Shown: positions 1-9,079 of the stretch, piece by piece
How the letters are laid out: each line of letters opens with the position of its first letter
Position numbering within the stretch: position 1 is the first letter of the stretch
Assembly (NCBI GenBank): GCA_012517765.1
Contig: JAAYUI010000015.1
Coordinates: 1-62,274 of the forward strand
Source of the DNA: Caldisericales bacterium
GTDB taxonomy: Bacteria; Caldisericota; Caldisericia; JAAYUI01
Direction of reading: 5' to 3'
DNA length: 62,274 bases
Program-made: the position numbers and the translations under genes
The notes under the pieces: model-generated
The model's database searches: none
What the model was told of the DNA's origin: nothing
What the model saw: the letters and a program-made list of their open reading frames with translations, nothing else

Positions 1-1
1 G

Positions 2-415
2 GCGATTGGTTCACCCTTCCCGCTTGCAGAAGCGCTGATTGGTGTTGCAAAGCTCTGTTCACCTGTAAAAGTGGCCGCAAATCTTTCTTCTGGCGGGCTC
101 GAGGAGAGGACCATGGCCCTGCTCGAACCAAAGAAAGAAAAACTTGTGGTGCAAAAATCTCTTGCTACAGCGCTCTGCTTCACGCTGCTGCTTTTGATGC
201 CCCTCTGGCCGGAAAAAACAAATTCCCTCGTAGGGATGGGGATTTCAGAGGTGCAGGCGCAAAAAATGATTGAAGGAAAGATGGTGGCCCTTGTCAAGCC
301 AACTGGTGATGCCGGAAAGCCTTACCAGGTCAATTTTTACCCTGAACAAGCCATAAAGATAGATGGTTTTGGAAACCTGATTCTGGACAAGAGGCTTGTC
401 ATAAGAAAGCTATAA
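2..415 (+). CDS. C-terminal end of an M56/BlaR1-like membrane metallopeptidase (5' truncated by the window)
   Basis: The frame is open from the first bases, so this is the 3' end of a longer gene. The segment GGLEERTMALLEPKK followed by one hydrophobic helix (about 20 residues, ending LLLLMPLWP) resembles the conserved end of the membrane domain in M56/BlaR1 family peptidases, where a '(L/I)EERv..LL.P' motif precedes the last transmembrane helix. About 60 soluble residues follow. The zinc site (HEXXH) would lie upstream, outside the window. An internal ATG at 113 has a good ribosome site (GAGGAGAGG), so a short separate gene starting there (MALLEPKKEK...) is the alternative. The stop is 13 bases before htrA, with AGGAGG between, so the two genes form one unit. 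The family call rests on motif recollection, not an alignment. Confidence 0.55.
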   Translation, partial: AIGSPFPLAEALIGVAKLCSPVKVAANLSSGGLEERTMALLEPKKEKLVVQKSLATALCFTLLLLMPLWPEKTNSLVGMGISEVQAQKMIEGKMVALVKPTGDAGKPYQVNFYPEQAIKIDGFGNLILDKRLVIRKL

Positions 416-428
416 GGAGGAAGCATAA

Positions 429-1754
429 ATGTTTTATGAGGAAGAGTACGACTATACCCCGATAGAAAAAACTGAGGAGCCGGAAACCATTGATACTGAG
501 TACAGGGAACCAGCCCATGATGAAGGACCACAGTATTCGCAGATGAATATGAATGGTGGCAGGCAGGCGGAAAACAGGCAGGGCACCCCGAAATGGGGCG
601 GAATTATTGCCCTTGCCCTTGTGCTCTCGGTGTTTTTTGGCGGCCTCTCAGGGTTCTTGGGATACAAGCTTGCAGACAACAAGAGTGGCACTGTGGTTAT
701 CCAGCAACCAGTGCCTGAAACCCCCATAAACCAGGAGATGTATTATGACGGCATTGTCGATGTTGTAAACAGAGTTTCTCCTGCCGTTGTTTCGATAACC
801 GTTGACAAGCTTGTGGAAGACACAAATTCCATGCTGCAGTTTGACAACCCGTTTGAACAATTCTTTAATAATGATAGTGGAATCAACCCATTTGCCAGAC
901 AACAACCGCAGGTGAGGATCGAACAGGCAGCTGGTTCTGGTGTCATAATAAAAAACACCTGGACTGATGAGCAGGGTTTCATTCTTACAAACAACCATGT
1001 TGTGGAGGACGGGCAAAAAATCGTGGTCCATCTCAAGGACAAGAGAAATTTTGAGGCACAGATTGTGGCCACAGATTCTCTCTCCGACCTTGCCGTCCTT
1101 AAGGTGAAAGAGAAAAATCTCCCCATGGCTGAACTTGGGGATTCCACAAAGCTGAAGGTTGGCCAGCCGGTTGTTGCAATAGGAAACCCGTACAGGTTTG
1201 AAAACACAGTTACAACCGGTGTCATTTCAGCGCTTGCCAGGAACATACAGGTAGACAAAAACCGCATGCTGGTTGGTGTTGTCCAGACAGATGCTGCCAT
1301 CAACCCCGGCAATTCTGGTGGACCGCTTGTGACGCTGGATGGCAAGGTGATAGGCATCAATACAGTTATCATACAGGGTGCGCAGAACCTTGGTTTTGCA
1401 GTATCTTCCAATGTTGCATCAAGGGTTGCCAGGGACCTCATCAAGTTTGGAAAGGTTGGCTGGCCAGTGCTTGGGATCAGGGGCGTAACACTCACAGACG
1501 AGATTGTTGCCAAATATGGTTTCAAGAGTAAATCTGGCGTGTACATAGCAGTTGTTGAAAAGGGTGGTGCCCAGGAAGCAGGAATACAGAGGGGCGATAT
1601 CGTCATCGCAATAGATGGAAAAGAAGTTACAGATTTCGAGGAGATGCTTGTTGAGGTAAGGAACCATCAAGTGGGGGATATCGTCAAGCTGAAGGTTAAC
1701 AGGGACGGAAGAGAAATGACTTTCAACGTCAAACTTGGTGCTGCTGCGGAATAG
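429..1754 (+). CDS. htrA: HtrA/DegP-family trypsin-like serine protease with one PDZ domain
   Basis: A membrane-anchored S1C protease that would degrade misfolded or signalling proteins outside the cytoplasmic membrane. The first ~58 residues are acidic and probably cytoplasmic, followed by one transmembrane helix (about 59-82). The protease domain carries the triad His190 (TNNHVVEDG), Asp220 (SLSDLAVLKV) and Ser296 (NPGNSGGPL). A PDZ domain occupies about residues 345-437 (GVYIAVVEKGGAQEAGIQRG and following). The total of 441 residues is normal for single-PDZ membrane HtrA proteins. The ribosome site AGGAGG precedes the ATG. It follows the M56-like gene closely and is followed by a strong terminator, so it is the last gene of its operon. 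An M56 sensor next to HtrA suggests envelope stress control; that part is inference. Confidence 0.93.
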   Translation: MFYEEEYDYTPIEKTEEPETIDTEYREPAHDEGPQYSQMNMNGGRQAENRQGTPKWGGIIALALVLSVFFGGLSGFLGYKLADNKSGTVVIQQPVPETPINQEMYYDGIVDVVNRVSPAVVSITVDKLVEDTNSMLQFDNPFEQFFNNDSGINPFARQQPQVRIEQAAGSGVIIKNTWTDEQGFILTNNHVVEDGQKIVVHLKDKRNFEAQIVATDSLSDLAVLKVKEKNLPMAELGDSTKLKVGQPVVAIGNPYRFENTVTTGVISALARNIQVDKNRMLVGVVQTDAAINPGNSGGPLVTLDGKVIGINTVIIQGAQNLGFAVSSNVASRVARDLIKFGKVGWPVLGIRGVTLTDEIVAKYGFKSKSGVYIAVVEKGGAQEAGIQRGDIVIAIDGKEVTDFEEMLVEVRNHQVGDIVKLKVNRDGREMTFNVKLGAAAE

Positions 1755-1782
1755 CCATCACCAATAAGTACCTTCTGGAAAT

Positions 1783-1811
1783 AAAAAAGGCGGGGGCACC
1801 CCGCCTTTTTT
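1783..1811 (+). terminator. Rho-independent terminator after htrA
   Basis: A GGCGGGG/CCCCGCC stem with a 3-base loop, flanked by A and T runs, lies 28 bases after the htrA stop. Confidence 0.93.
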
Positions 1812-1949
1812 ATTTGTTTTCAAAAATTCCCTGCCAGTGTGGGATTTTTTTATCAAGACAACAGCCATTGCCCCAAGCTTTGAACTTGACCCAGAGATTT
1901 AGTGTATTTGAAGCAAACCAGCCATGAATGCATCGAAAGGAGTTTCAAG

Positions 1950-4900
1950 ATGAGAAAGCTCTTGGCTACAATGCTAACGCTCGCGGTGGCGTTCACCGTT
2001 ATTCCTTTTTTTGGTGATATACCGCAAGCCAGTGCCGAAACAAAAAACATACTTTTTGCGGCAGTCAGATGGTCTCTGCTTGGCCAGGACAGGAGCGGTC
2101 AGCCACTATCTGGCAGGGTTGTTCCGTGGACTTCCGGTGATGTTTCCACCTGGTGGGGCAGGCAGCAGTTTCCAATGCCGTCCCAGCCAAGGTATTGGTC
2201 GGAAGTATATCTTACCGTTATTGGCGCAGGCGGGCAGTCCACCGAAAAAGACAAGATGAACTGCATCCTGGACTCAAGCGGCAACATCTGGTTTGACCCG
2301 GACGGCTATTTCCACAATGCTGCCGAAAGGGCAAGACCAGATCCGCCAGGCCAGTGCTACGACTACAACTTCAAGGTGGACAATACTCCGGCCAACAACA
2401 CGCAGGGACCGTACAGGGTTGGCGACTATGCAAATTTTTTCCACAACAAGGGCTACTGGTTCACGCCGATCAGCCACCAGCATGGCCCATACACCTTCCC
2501 GCGCAATTTTTCAGGGAGGCTTTTCAAGTTGGGGCAGGCTGCGCTTCCTGGCAATGGAATGGCCCTTGTCATGTCAGAGACCTTCCTTGCCTCCTGCGAT
2601 CCGAACACCTCCTACAACCTATCGGTTGAAACCGACATGTGGGAAGGCGTCAATCCGGCCGTTACCGCCGCTTCAATCTTTGACCCAGAGAACCCGACAC
2701 TCAGGAGATCGCAGAGAATCCAGAAGTCAACCGTGCTTGGTCCGACTGGCCTGGATTTCCAGGTGCCGGCAACCACTTTCTTCAATGTGAAGCCATCCTA
2801 CAGAAGCTACATAGGTGTTGAGATATTTAGGGACTCCGGTGAAAACAACATCAACAACCCGCAGGGCCAGTGTTTTGCCCAAAACCTTTCTGATGACTAC
2901 AAAGCCCTGTATGCCTGCGAAGACTTCATTGGTGCCTCGAACTCCGGAGTAAATGACTCCGATACTGGCCTCCCACTCAAACCCTTCCCGGCAAGCTTCA
3001 GGTATTACGACAGCGGCGGAACCGGTTTTGGCTGTGGCGAGCCGATATATGACAACCTCAACACCGCCCAGGACCCGTTCATGAACGACATCGTCAACCC
3101 TGGCGACAAGCGTATGACCACCGTCACGTTTAGTGTTGGTGGAGCTATAGTCACCTATGAGGCCGGCTCGTATGTTTCAGCTGGTGATGTCGATAATGGC
3201 TATATTATTCGTCCATTCACGAACGTTGGCTGGTTTGATGCCAACAATAACAACGAATTTGAAGAGGGTGAATGGATTTATCAGGACAATGATCTTTCCA
3301 ACTCCGTAACTGCCGGTGACGTTCGTCTGACGGTGGTCAACAAGAATGGCAACACCTATCAGTGTGGAACGGTTGTTGCCGGCCCTGAGCTTTACATAAG
3401 GAGCTATCCGGTTTCCGGTATAACTGTTGGAAGGTGCGGCAATTTCCGCTTCATGGACATGGAGGTCCTGCCGGGTGTTGCACCTGTGCAGGTGAATGTC
3501 TCGAGACCGTTCAAGGTCGAACAGACCTCGGAAGTCAATTTGACAATGAACCCGGCGCCTGACGAAGGCAGAATAGCCTACATAGTGCTGACTGATGCCT
3601 CAGGCCAGAGAAACGTTGCTGGAACGATAACCAAAGATCGCCCAAGAGCCACTGTCCAGATAACTCCCTATGAAGGCTCTTGCGACGAATTTGGCAGGAT
3701 TCACCCATATCTTATAGAGGTTTATTATGAAAAGGGTACTGGCAAACCACAAGACATTGGTTGGGGAGGCCCGCCAGATGGAACTTACGGATATTGGGTT
3801 GTTCCTTCCCCGCAGATCCTGAACAACACCATTATTCCGAACAACTATGACTGCTACCTGGCAAAAGAGTTCACGGTGGAGCCGGAAGACATGTATTTTG
3901 ATTGCAGCACCGTCTGCCTTACAAACATTTCGACCCGCTACCCGAACTTTGTTTTGACCCTCAAGGATTTTGACAACCCGTATGATGTGAATGACCTCAA
4001 TGGTGTCAACATCTCGACCACGGCTTCTGCCGGCAACATCATTGCATACTACAACTGCACAGGAGCTGGCATTGACTGGATGTTTACTGCCGGCACCGGC
4101 GCAAACAGGTACATTGTCCAGGTCAACAGGGACGGCACATACTATTACTGGGCCTGGAACGACAATCAAAGCCCGACGCCGGGCATTGGTGCCGTTGGCG
4201 CACTCGACCAGGAAGACACTGTTGTTGGCCCGACGCAGGGTAACATCAATTCAGGCAGTCTTGTTGACATGGATTGTTCTGGAAGGTTTGCAGAATGCGA
4301 TATCTGTGGCCAGGGCTTCGAAAAAATGGGCCTTGTGACCAAAGGCGATACATGGGGCCAGTTTGACGGTGTCAACCTCCCAGTCATCGAAACCTATGGC
4401 GTGCCGTGTTTTGTTACCACATACAAGACGACCCCGTGGTCCGATCCGGGTGGAAGCATCATGGTGGCCTGCTGGCCGCCAGACCGCACCTCCAGCCTGA
4501 ATGTAAGGGTGCACACTGATAACGCTCTTTGGGATTACAACAGCACAATCACTCACCCACCGTACTTTATCACCTCGCCTGCCAAGGGCACTGACTATTG
4601 CGGTGTCCACGTCATTCCGCCAACTGCCTCCGGCGGTGGAGGCGGAGGTGGTGGAGGCGGGGGTGGTGGAGGAGGCGGTGGAGGCGGAGGTGGTGGCTCC
4701 GGTGGTTATGGAGACATAAACTTCGTCGAATTTACCGCAATCGATCATTCCCTTCAGTACTCAAGCGTCAATTACACTTCAGGTTCGGGTGCCCTCTATA
4801 GGATGCCACCTCCGGCTGTGCAGATACAGTCACCTTATGATCCTGTCCTTTCGAATCTTGTCAGGGAATTCAGGGCGTATCCCGGTGGACAGACACACCC

Positions 4901-7900
4901 GATCAGGGTGCAAGGCGGAATGGGCGATGGAAGAAACGCATATCCTGCCATATTCCGCAACCAGGTGTGGAAGCTCGGAACAGAGTTTCTGCCGCTGACC
5001 GATTACGGCATCTTCTTCATGCTTACAAATGCAAGGAGCGAGTTCCTCTCGTTCAATGCAACGGACAGCGACCACAAGATACAGTGGATAGAAATAACCG
5101 GACCATTCATGACGCCGAGGTTCCCAATCACCGACTACACATACAATGGCCTCAGGAATGTGCCAGTGCAGTATGACTATTCTGGCAGGATTGTGGTTGA
5201 CCAGACAAACTGGAGGGATTACGAGCTTGCCCCGCAGGATTTCACCAGGATCATAAACCCGGGGTTCAGGGACCGCTATGTCTACCAGCAGGCCAACCAG
5301 AGGCTACTCCAGAGTAGGAGGCTGGACTATTCGATGGTCAATGGCAACGTGTTTGTCTTTGACGAGATAATCCCGGTTGACAGGGGTGTCGTAAGGATCG
5401 AAGTCAAGCTGGCAAACGGTCAGTCAAGAATATGGGAAGACTGCTGCCAGGAGTACAGGATACAGGGAATCCCGGTCCATGGGCTCCACATAGAAGGTGC
5501 ACCCGGGACACTCGGAATCATTGCCGACAACGTCCTTGATGTCAAAATAACCGAATGGGAAGACATCCAGGTGGTCAGGGAATGCAACGATGCAATGGCC
5601 TATGTGTGGCAGGACAGGGGTGTCCTCCAGCAGATGGGCGGCAACGTTTTCTTTGGAGCAGGCGATGGCTGGGTGACAAACGGCCCGTCCTCTTCGGTTG
5701 GTTCCGGCTCGGCTGGCGCTTTCAGCAGCGACATGGACCTGAACGGTGACGGAAGGATTTCTTTTGATGCCTATGAAACCGAGCTCATTGGCGCCTACAA
5801 CCTGGCGACCAACAGCTGGGTGGGCGGCATCATCGACGCAAGGACTTATCAGCGCAACAACGGCAGGTATGTCTTTGACATGAGCCTTTCAAACGGCTGC
5901 AGGATTGAAGATGCCGGCCTTGATTTCAACAATGACCATGTTATTGCAGAGGACGAAAGATTGCCGGTCAATCTGACCGTTTACAAATATTATGATGATA
6001 ACAACGACAGGAGCTTTGCCCCTCTCTGGAACGTCCCTGGAACCAGGCAGTACTACTCGCACGAGGTTTACCTTGCCGGCCAGGTAAGCATGTATCCGGA
6101 GCCAGGTGGCGGGGTATCAAAGGACCCCAACATCATCATTGAAGTCAATCCAGGCATTGTGACTGCGGGCGTTTCCCCCGAGGTTGTCAATTCGAACCAG
6201 CCACTGACCTTTACCATAAAGGACATAAACGGCAGGCCGGTCGACCTAACCAAGGGTGGGAAGCTGAAGCCGGAAGAGGCAGTCAGCTTCATATCTGATG
6301 CCAGACCGGAACGTGTTGGTGCCTATTACTGGACAGTGACCTCACTGCGCAATAAGGACGGCACGATATCGGACAACGAGCATCTGTTTGGCGAGTTCAA
6401 GCCGATAGGCTACGATTTCTCGCAAGCCTCCAAAGGCATATACAAGTTCACAGGTTTTGTGGCCAATGACGAGGGTGAAATACAGATAAAAGTACGCTCG
6501 TCCGACTACAAGAGTTGGGGTGTAGGTTCAATCAAGATCGCAAGGCCAAAGGTTACCTACTCGATAACCAACGTGGCAACAGGCGATGCTGTCACAATGA
6601 AGTGGCCGGAGGAGCCAGAGGCCTGCATGACCGGCCTTGACCGCCGCGTGTACAAGATTGTTGCGACACTCAAGGACGCACAGGGCCAGCTGCTAAAGGG
6701 CTCATCAAAGCTGCCTGGCAAGTATGGCTCTTCGACAGATTTTGTCAGGTTTACCCCGTTCCTTGTCCTTGATGCCACCGGCGCTGATCCGGAAAAACTG
6801 ACTTATTTCAACAGGTTTGGTATTTCATCAACAGGCGAAATCTCTTCCACCTCAAACCTCGTCAAGCCAATGTCTGTAAGGTGCAAGACAAGCGCAAAGC
6901 TCGACGGTTCGACAATAGACCTGAAGAGTTGGGGCAAGGGTTGTGTGTACAACTCCGAGATTGCAGGCAACTACTTCTTCTCCGACTTCAACGGTGATTC
7001 TAGGATTGACTACAAGGACTCGCTCAACCCGGATGAAAACGGAAATGTCACATTCTACGTCTTTGCTGATCAGGTGTTTATGGTTGGTGGCCTGCTCGGT
7101 GCCAACAAGGCATCAGTCATCAAGGGAGACGTTGCCGGCGACGCCCCAAGGTCGCAGTCGATGGCCTTCAATCCGCTCCTCAGGTACAAGGGCGATGGCA
7201 CATTTGCACTCGACTGGGACACCCCGACAGTAACCAATGTCCCGATAAAGCAGCCTGTTATAAGGCTCTATGACCAGAATGTCGGCGACGAAATCTCCAC
7301 AGGGTTCCTGTCGCCGTCCAATTACGACCTTGCCTATGGCACCGACAACGTTTTTGTGGCAAGGGTGACACCGGCATGCCAGAAGGAAACAGACCCGATA
7401 AAGCCAGGTGGAATAATTGAAGTCGCAAGCGTGGGCGCAAAGTCTGAAGTAAAAACCAGCGTCGAGACCACCCAGAGCAAGGTTGACCCAAAGGCCTCCG
7501 AGGCCGTTGTCCACTACACGCCGGCAAGCAACACCGGCACATCGGTTGCGACCCTCAGCTACAAAGCAAAGGCCACATTCGGGGAAGACGTTGTCATAGC
7601 CCGCAAGTCGCTTGAGTTTGATGTCGCAAAGGGTGCAAACCTCAATGTTGTCTACACCGGCACCTTCTACCCTGGGCTCCAGAAGAAGATCGCTGTCACG
7701 GTTGAAGACGTTGCCTCAAGGGCGCCACTCTCCAATGTGACTGTCACGGTGCAGGGAGCAGGCGTCATGATGGAGGCCAAGACAGGGCCAAAGGGCGAAG
7801 TGGAATTTGATGTCCTGCCAACAAAGCCGGGCAAGATAGTCGTCAGGCTGGACAGCGGAACATACATAACGGTGAACCCGCAGGTAATAGAAGTTGTTTC

Positions 7901-8777
7901 ACCTGTCGCCCCGCCGCCACTTGAGATTGAAGAGGTGCCATCTCTTACAAAGGAAGACCAGATAACAATCAGGGGTAAGACGAACTCCGAGGCAGTGGTC
8001 TCTGTTGGTGGAAACCCGGTGAGCGTTGGCTCTGATGGCGTGTTCTTTGTCACTGTCACACTCAAGGAAGGTGTAAACGAAATCGAAGTCATTGCCGCCA
8101 ACCCTGTTGGCACAAAGATTTCAAAGAAGATCACCATCACAAAAGACACGACCCCGCCAGTGGTTGAATTTGTCCAGCCAAAAACAAAGCTTGTGAATGC
8201 AAAGCAGGTTGAGGTTGAAGGCAATGCCAGCGAGAAGGTGAAACTGGCAATTGATGGAAAAATCATCGAAGTCGGGCCGGGCAAGTTTGTGGTCACGCTT
8301 GACCTTGTGCTTGGCAAAAACACATTCAAGTTTGAGGCAACCGATGTCCTTGGTAACCAGTCAAGGCCTACCCTCGAGCTGTATAACTGGCAGATAAAGC
8401 TGGTCCAGATGAAGATAGGTAATGATGTCATGCTTGTCGATGGCCAGATAAGCAAGCTCGATGTGGCGCCCTATGTTGATCCGCAAACCAGCAGGACACT
8501 TGTGCCTGTCAGGGCGATTGCCCAGGCCTTTGGCGCAAAAGTGGACTGGAACGCCCAGGTCAAGCAGGTGACCATAACCCTTGGCAAGGACCTGATCATG
8601 ATGACAATCGGCTCAAAGGTCGCCATTGTAAATGGAAAGATCTCCCAGCTTGAACAGCCGCCGTTGATAAAAGACGGCAGGACTGTCCTCCCGTTTAGGT
8701 TCATAGCCGAGGCGCTTGGCGCAGAGGTGCAATGGAACGGCGACGAGAAGACGATAACCATGACCAGATACTACTAG
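1950..8777 (+). CDS. Giant secreted surface protein with Ca-loop-like motifs, Gly-rich linker, Ig-like modules and C-terminal stalk domains
   Basis: A 2275-residue exported protein. I place the start at ATG 1950, preceded by AAAGGAG and followed by a clear signal peptide (MRKLLATMLTLAVAF...ASA); the frame is open further upstream from a GTG at 1902. Residues 30-890 are rich in aromatic, Asn and Cys residues and match nothing I recognise. A tract of about 25 glycines (about 895-920) separates the halves. EF-hand or dockerin-like acidic loops occur near residues 428 (DANNNNEFEEGE), 1261 (DMDLNGDGRISF), 1325 and 1679 (DFNGDSRIDYKD). Two glucodextranase-B/Big-like modules lie near 1997-2140. The last ~125 residues hold two copper-amine-oxidase-N-like (PF07833 type) repeats, 'RTLVPVRAIAQAFGAKVDW' and 'RTVLPFRFIAEALGAEVQW'. 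It stands alone between two terminators. A role as S-layer or surface scaffold is inferred from size, export and domain types only. Confidence 0.85.
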   Translation: MRKLLATMLTLAVAFTVIPFFGDIPQASAETKNILFAAVRWSLLGQDRSGQPLSGRVVPWTSGDVSTWWGRQQFPMPSQPRYWSEVYLTVIGAGGQSTEKDKMNCILDSSGNIWFDPDGYFHNAAERARPDPPGQCYDYNFKVDNTPANNTQGPYRVGDYANFFHNKGYWFTPISHQHGPYTFPRNFSGRLFKLGQAALPGNGMALVMSETFLASCDPNTSYNLSVETDMWEGVNPAVTAASIFDPENPTLRRSQRIQKSTVLGPTGLDFQVPATTFFNVKPSYRSYIGVEIFRDSGENNINNPQGQCFAQNLSDDYKALYACEDFIGASNSGVNDSDTGLPLKPFPASFRYYDSGGTGFGCGEPIYDNLNTAQDPFMNDIVNPGDKRMTTVTFSVGGAIVTYEAGSYVSAGDVDNGYIIRPFTNVGWFDANNNNEFEEGEWIYQDNDLSNSVTAGDVRLTVVNKNGNTYQCGTVVAGPELYIRSYPVSGITVGRCGNFRFMDMEVLPGVAPVQVNVSRPFKVEQTSEVNLTMNPAPDEGRIAYIVLTDASGQRNVAGTITKDRPRATVQITPYEGSCDEFGRIHPYLIEVYYEKGTGKPQDIGWGGPPDGTYGYWVVPSPQILNNTIIPNNYDCYLAKEFTVEPEDMYFDCSTVCLTNISTRYPNFVLTLKDFDNPYDVNDLNGVNISTTASAGNIIAYYNCTGAGIDWMFTAGTGANRYIVQVNRDGTYYYWAWNDNQSPTPGIGAVGALDQEDTVVGPTQGNINSGSLVDMDCSGRFAECDICGQGFEKMGLVTKGDTWGQFDGVNLPVIETYGVPCFVTTYKTTPWSDPGGSIMVACWPPDRTSSLNVRVHTDNALWDYNSTITHPPYFITSPAKGTDYCGVHVIPPTASGGGGGGGGGGGGGGGGGGGGGGSGGYGDINFVEFTAIDHSLQYSSVNYTSGSGALYRMPPPAVQIQSPYDPVLSNLVREFRAYPGGQTHPIRVQGGMGDGRNAYPAIFRNQVWKLGTEFLPLTDYGIFFMLTNARSEFLSFNATDSDHKIQWIEITGPFMTPRFPITDYTYNGLRNVPVQYDYSGRIVVDQTNWRDYELAPQDFTRIINPGFRDRYVYQQANQRLLQSRRLDYSMVNGNVFVFDEIIPVDRGVVRIEVKLANGQSRIWEDCCQEYRIQGIPVHGLHIEGAPGTLGIIADNVLDVKITEWEDIQVVRECNDAMAYVWQDRGVLQQMGGNVFFGAGDGWVTNGPSSSVGSGSAGAFSSDMDLNGDGRISFDAYETELIGAYNLATNSWVGGIIDARTYQRNNGRYVFDMSLSNGCRIEDAGLDFNNDHVIAEDERLPVNLTVYKYYDDNNDRSFAPLWNVPGTRQYYSHEVYLAGQVSMYPEPGGGVSKDPNIIIEVNPGIVTAGVSPEVVNSNQPLTFTIKDINGRPVDLTKGGKLKPEEAVSFISDARPERVGAYYWTVTSLRNKDGTISDNEHLFGEFKPIGYDFSQASKGIYKFTGFVANDEGEIQIKVRSSDYKSWGVGSIKIARPKVTYSITNVATGDAVTMKWPEEPEACMTGLDRRVYKIVATLKDAQGQLLKGSSKLPGKYGSSTDFVRFTPFLVLDATGADPEKLTYFNRFGISSTGEISSTSNLVKPMSVRCKTSAKLDGSTIDLKSWGKGCVYNSEIAGNYFFSDFNGDSRIDYKDSLNPDENGNVTFYVFADQVFMVGGLLGANKASVIKGDVAGDAPRSQSMAFNPLLRYKGDGTFALDWDTPTVTNVPIKQPVIRLYDQNVGDEISTGFLSPSNYDLAYGTDNVFVARVTPACQKETDPIKPGGIIEVASVGAKSEVKTSVETTQSKVDPKASEAVVHYTPASNTGTSVATLSYKAKATFGEDVVIARKSLEFDVAKGANLNVVYTGTFYPGLQKKIAVTVEDVASRAPLSNVTVTVQGAGVMMEAKTGPKGEVEFDVLPTKPGKIVVRLDSGTYITVNPQVIEVVSPVAPPPLEIEEVPSLTKEDQITIRGKTNSEAVVSVGGNPVSVGSDGVFFVTVTLKEGVNEIEVIAANPVGTKISKKITITKDTTPPVVEFVQPKTKLVNAKQVEVEGNASEKVKLAIDGKIIEVGPGKFVVTLDLVLGKNTFKFEATDVLGNQSRPTLELYNWQIKLVQMKIGNDVMLVDGQISKLDVAPYVDPQTSRTLVPVRAIAQAFGAKVDWNAQVKQVTITLGKDLIMMTIGSKVAIVNGKISQLEQPPLIKDGRTVLPFRFIAEALGAEVQWNGDEKTITMTRYY
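4632..4700 (+). repeat. GGN-codon tract encoding a polyglycine linker
   Basis: An uninterrupted run of Gly codons (GGC, GGT, GGA, GGG mixed) encodes more than 20 glycines inside the giant surface protein. The codon mixture argues for selection on a flexible linker rather than a fresh slippage event. Confidence 0.9.
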
Positions 8778-8796
8778 AATTCCTCCTTTTGGTTGG

Positions 8797-8825
8797 AAGG
8801 GGCGGAGAAATCCGCCCCTTTTTTG
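8797..8825 (+). terminator. Rho-independent terminator after the giant surface protein
   Basis: Ten-base stem AAGGGGCGGA/TCCGCCCCTT with a GAAA tetraloop and a T run. Confidence 0.93.
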
Positions 8826-8840
8826 TTTTTGGGAACTATT

Positions 8841-8849
8841 TGCTATAAT
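8841..8849 (+). promoter_or_regulatory. Extended -10 promoter for the small zinc ribbon gene
   Basis: TGCTATAAT is a perfect -10 hexamer with the extended TG motif. The -35 region (TTTTGT at 8821-8826) is weak and overlaps the T run of the preceding terminator. Transcription would start about 20 bases before the ATG at 8875. Confidence 0.6.
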
Positions 8850-8874
8850 AAAAAAAATAAAAAGAGGAGGAGAG

Positions 8875-9027
8875 ATGGTTTGCACAATAAAAGCTGGTGA
8901 AACCGCCCCGCAGACTGGCTACTACGCCTGCAAGAAGTGCGGATACAAGATCATGGTTAAGGAGGGAAAGCCTGTTCCTGTCTGCCCGGCCTGCTCGCAT
9001 GATATTCTTGTGTATGAGAGTGAGTGA
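8875..9027 (+). CDS. Small zinc ribbon protein (50 residues)
   Basis: A short gene with a strong ribosome site (AGAGGAGGAG) and its own extended -10 promoter. The product begins MVCTIKAGETAPQTG and has two CXXC knuckles: Cys19-x-x-Cys22 (CKKC) and Cys37-x-x-Cys40 (CPAC), the layout of a rubredoxin-like or zinc ribbon fold. It ends HDILVYESE. Such mini zinc ribbons are common and mostly of unknown function. It lies alone between the terminator of the surface protein and a convergent gene. Coding is supported by the start signals and the Cys spacing. What the protein binds is not shown. Confidence 0.8.
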   Translation: MVCTIKAGETAPQTGYYACKKCGYKIMVKEGKPVPVCPACSHDILVYESE

Positions 9028-9079
9028 GAATCAGCCTTTTTCTGCCCCAATCATAGGCAGAGATTGGTAGCAAGAATTA

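Noticed and set aside
743-1606. Long minus-strand open frame (287 codons) opposite htrA
   Set aside because: Antisense shadow of a clear protease gene; low-complexity Ser/Thr/Pro composition and no start signals.
7667-8455. 262-codon minus-strand frame inside the giant surface protein
   Set aside because: Antisense shadow; Ser/Thr/Pro/Phe-rich translation with no ribosome site.
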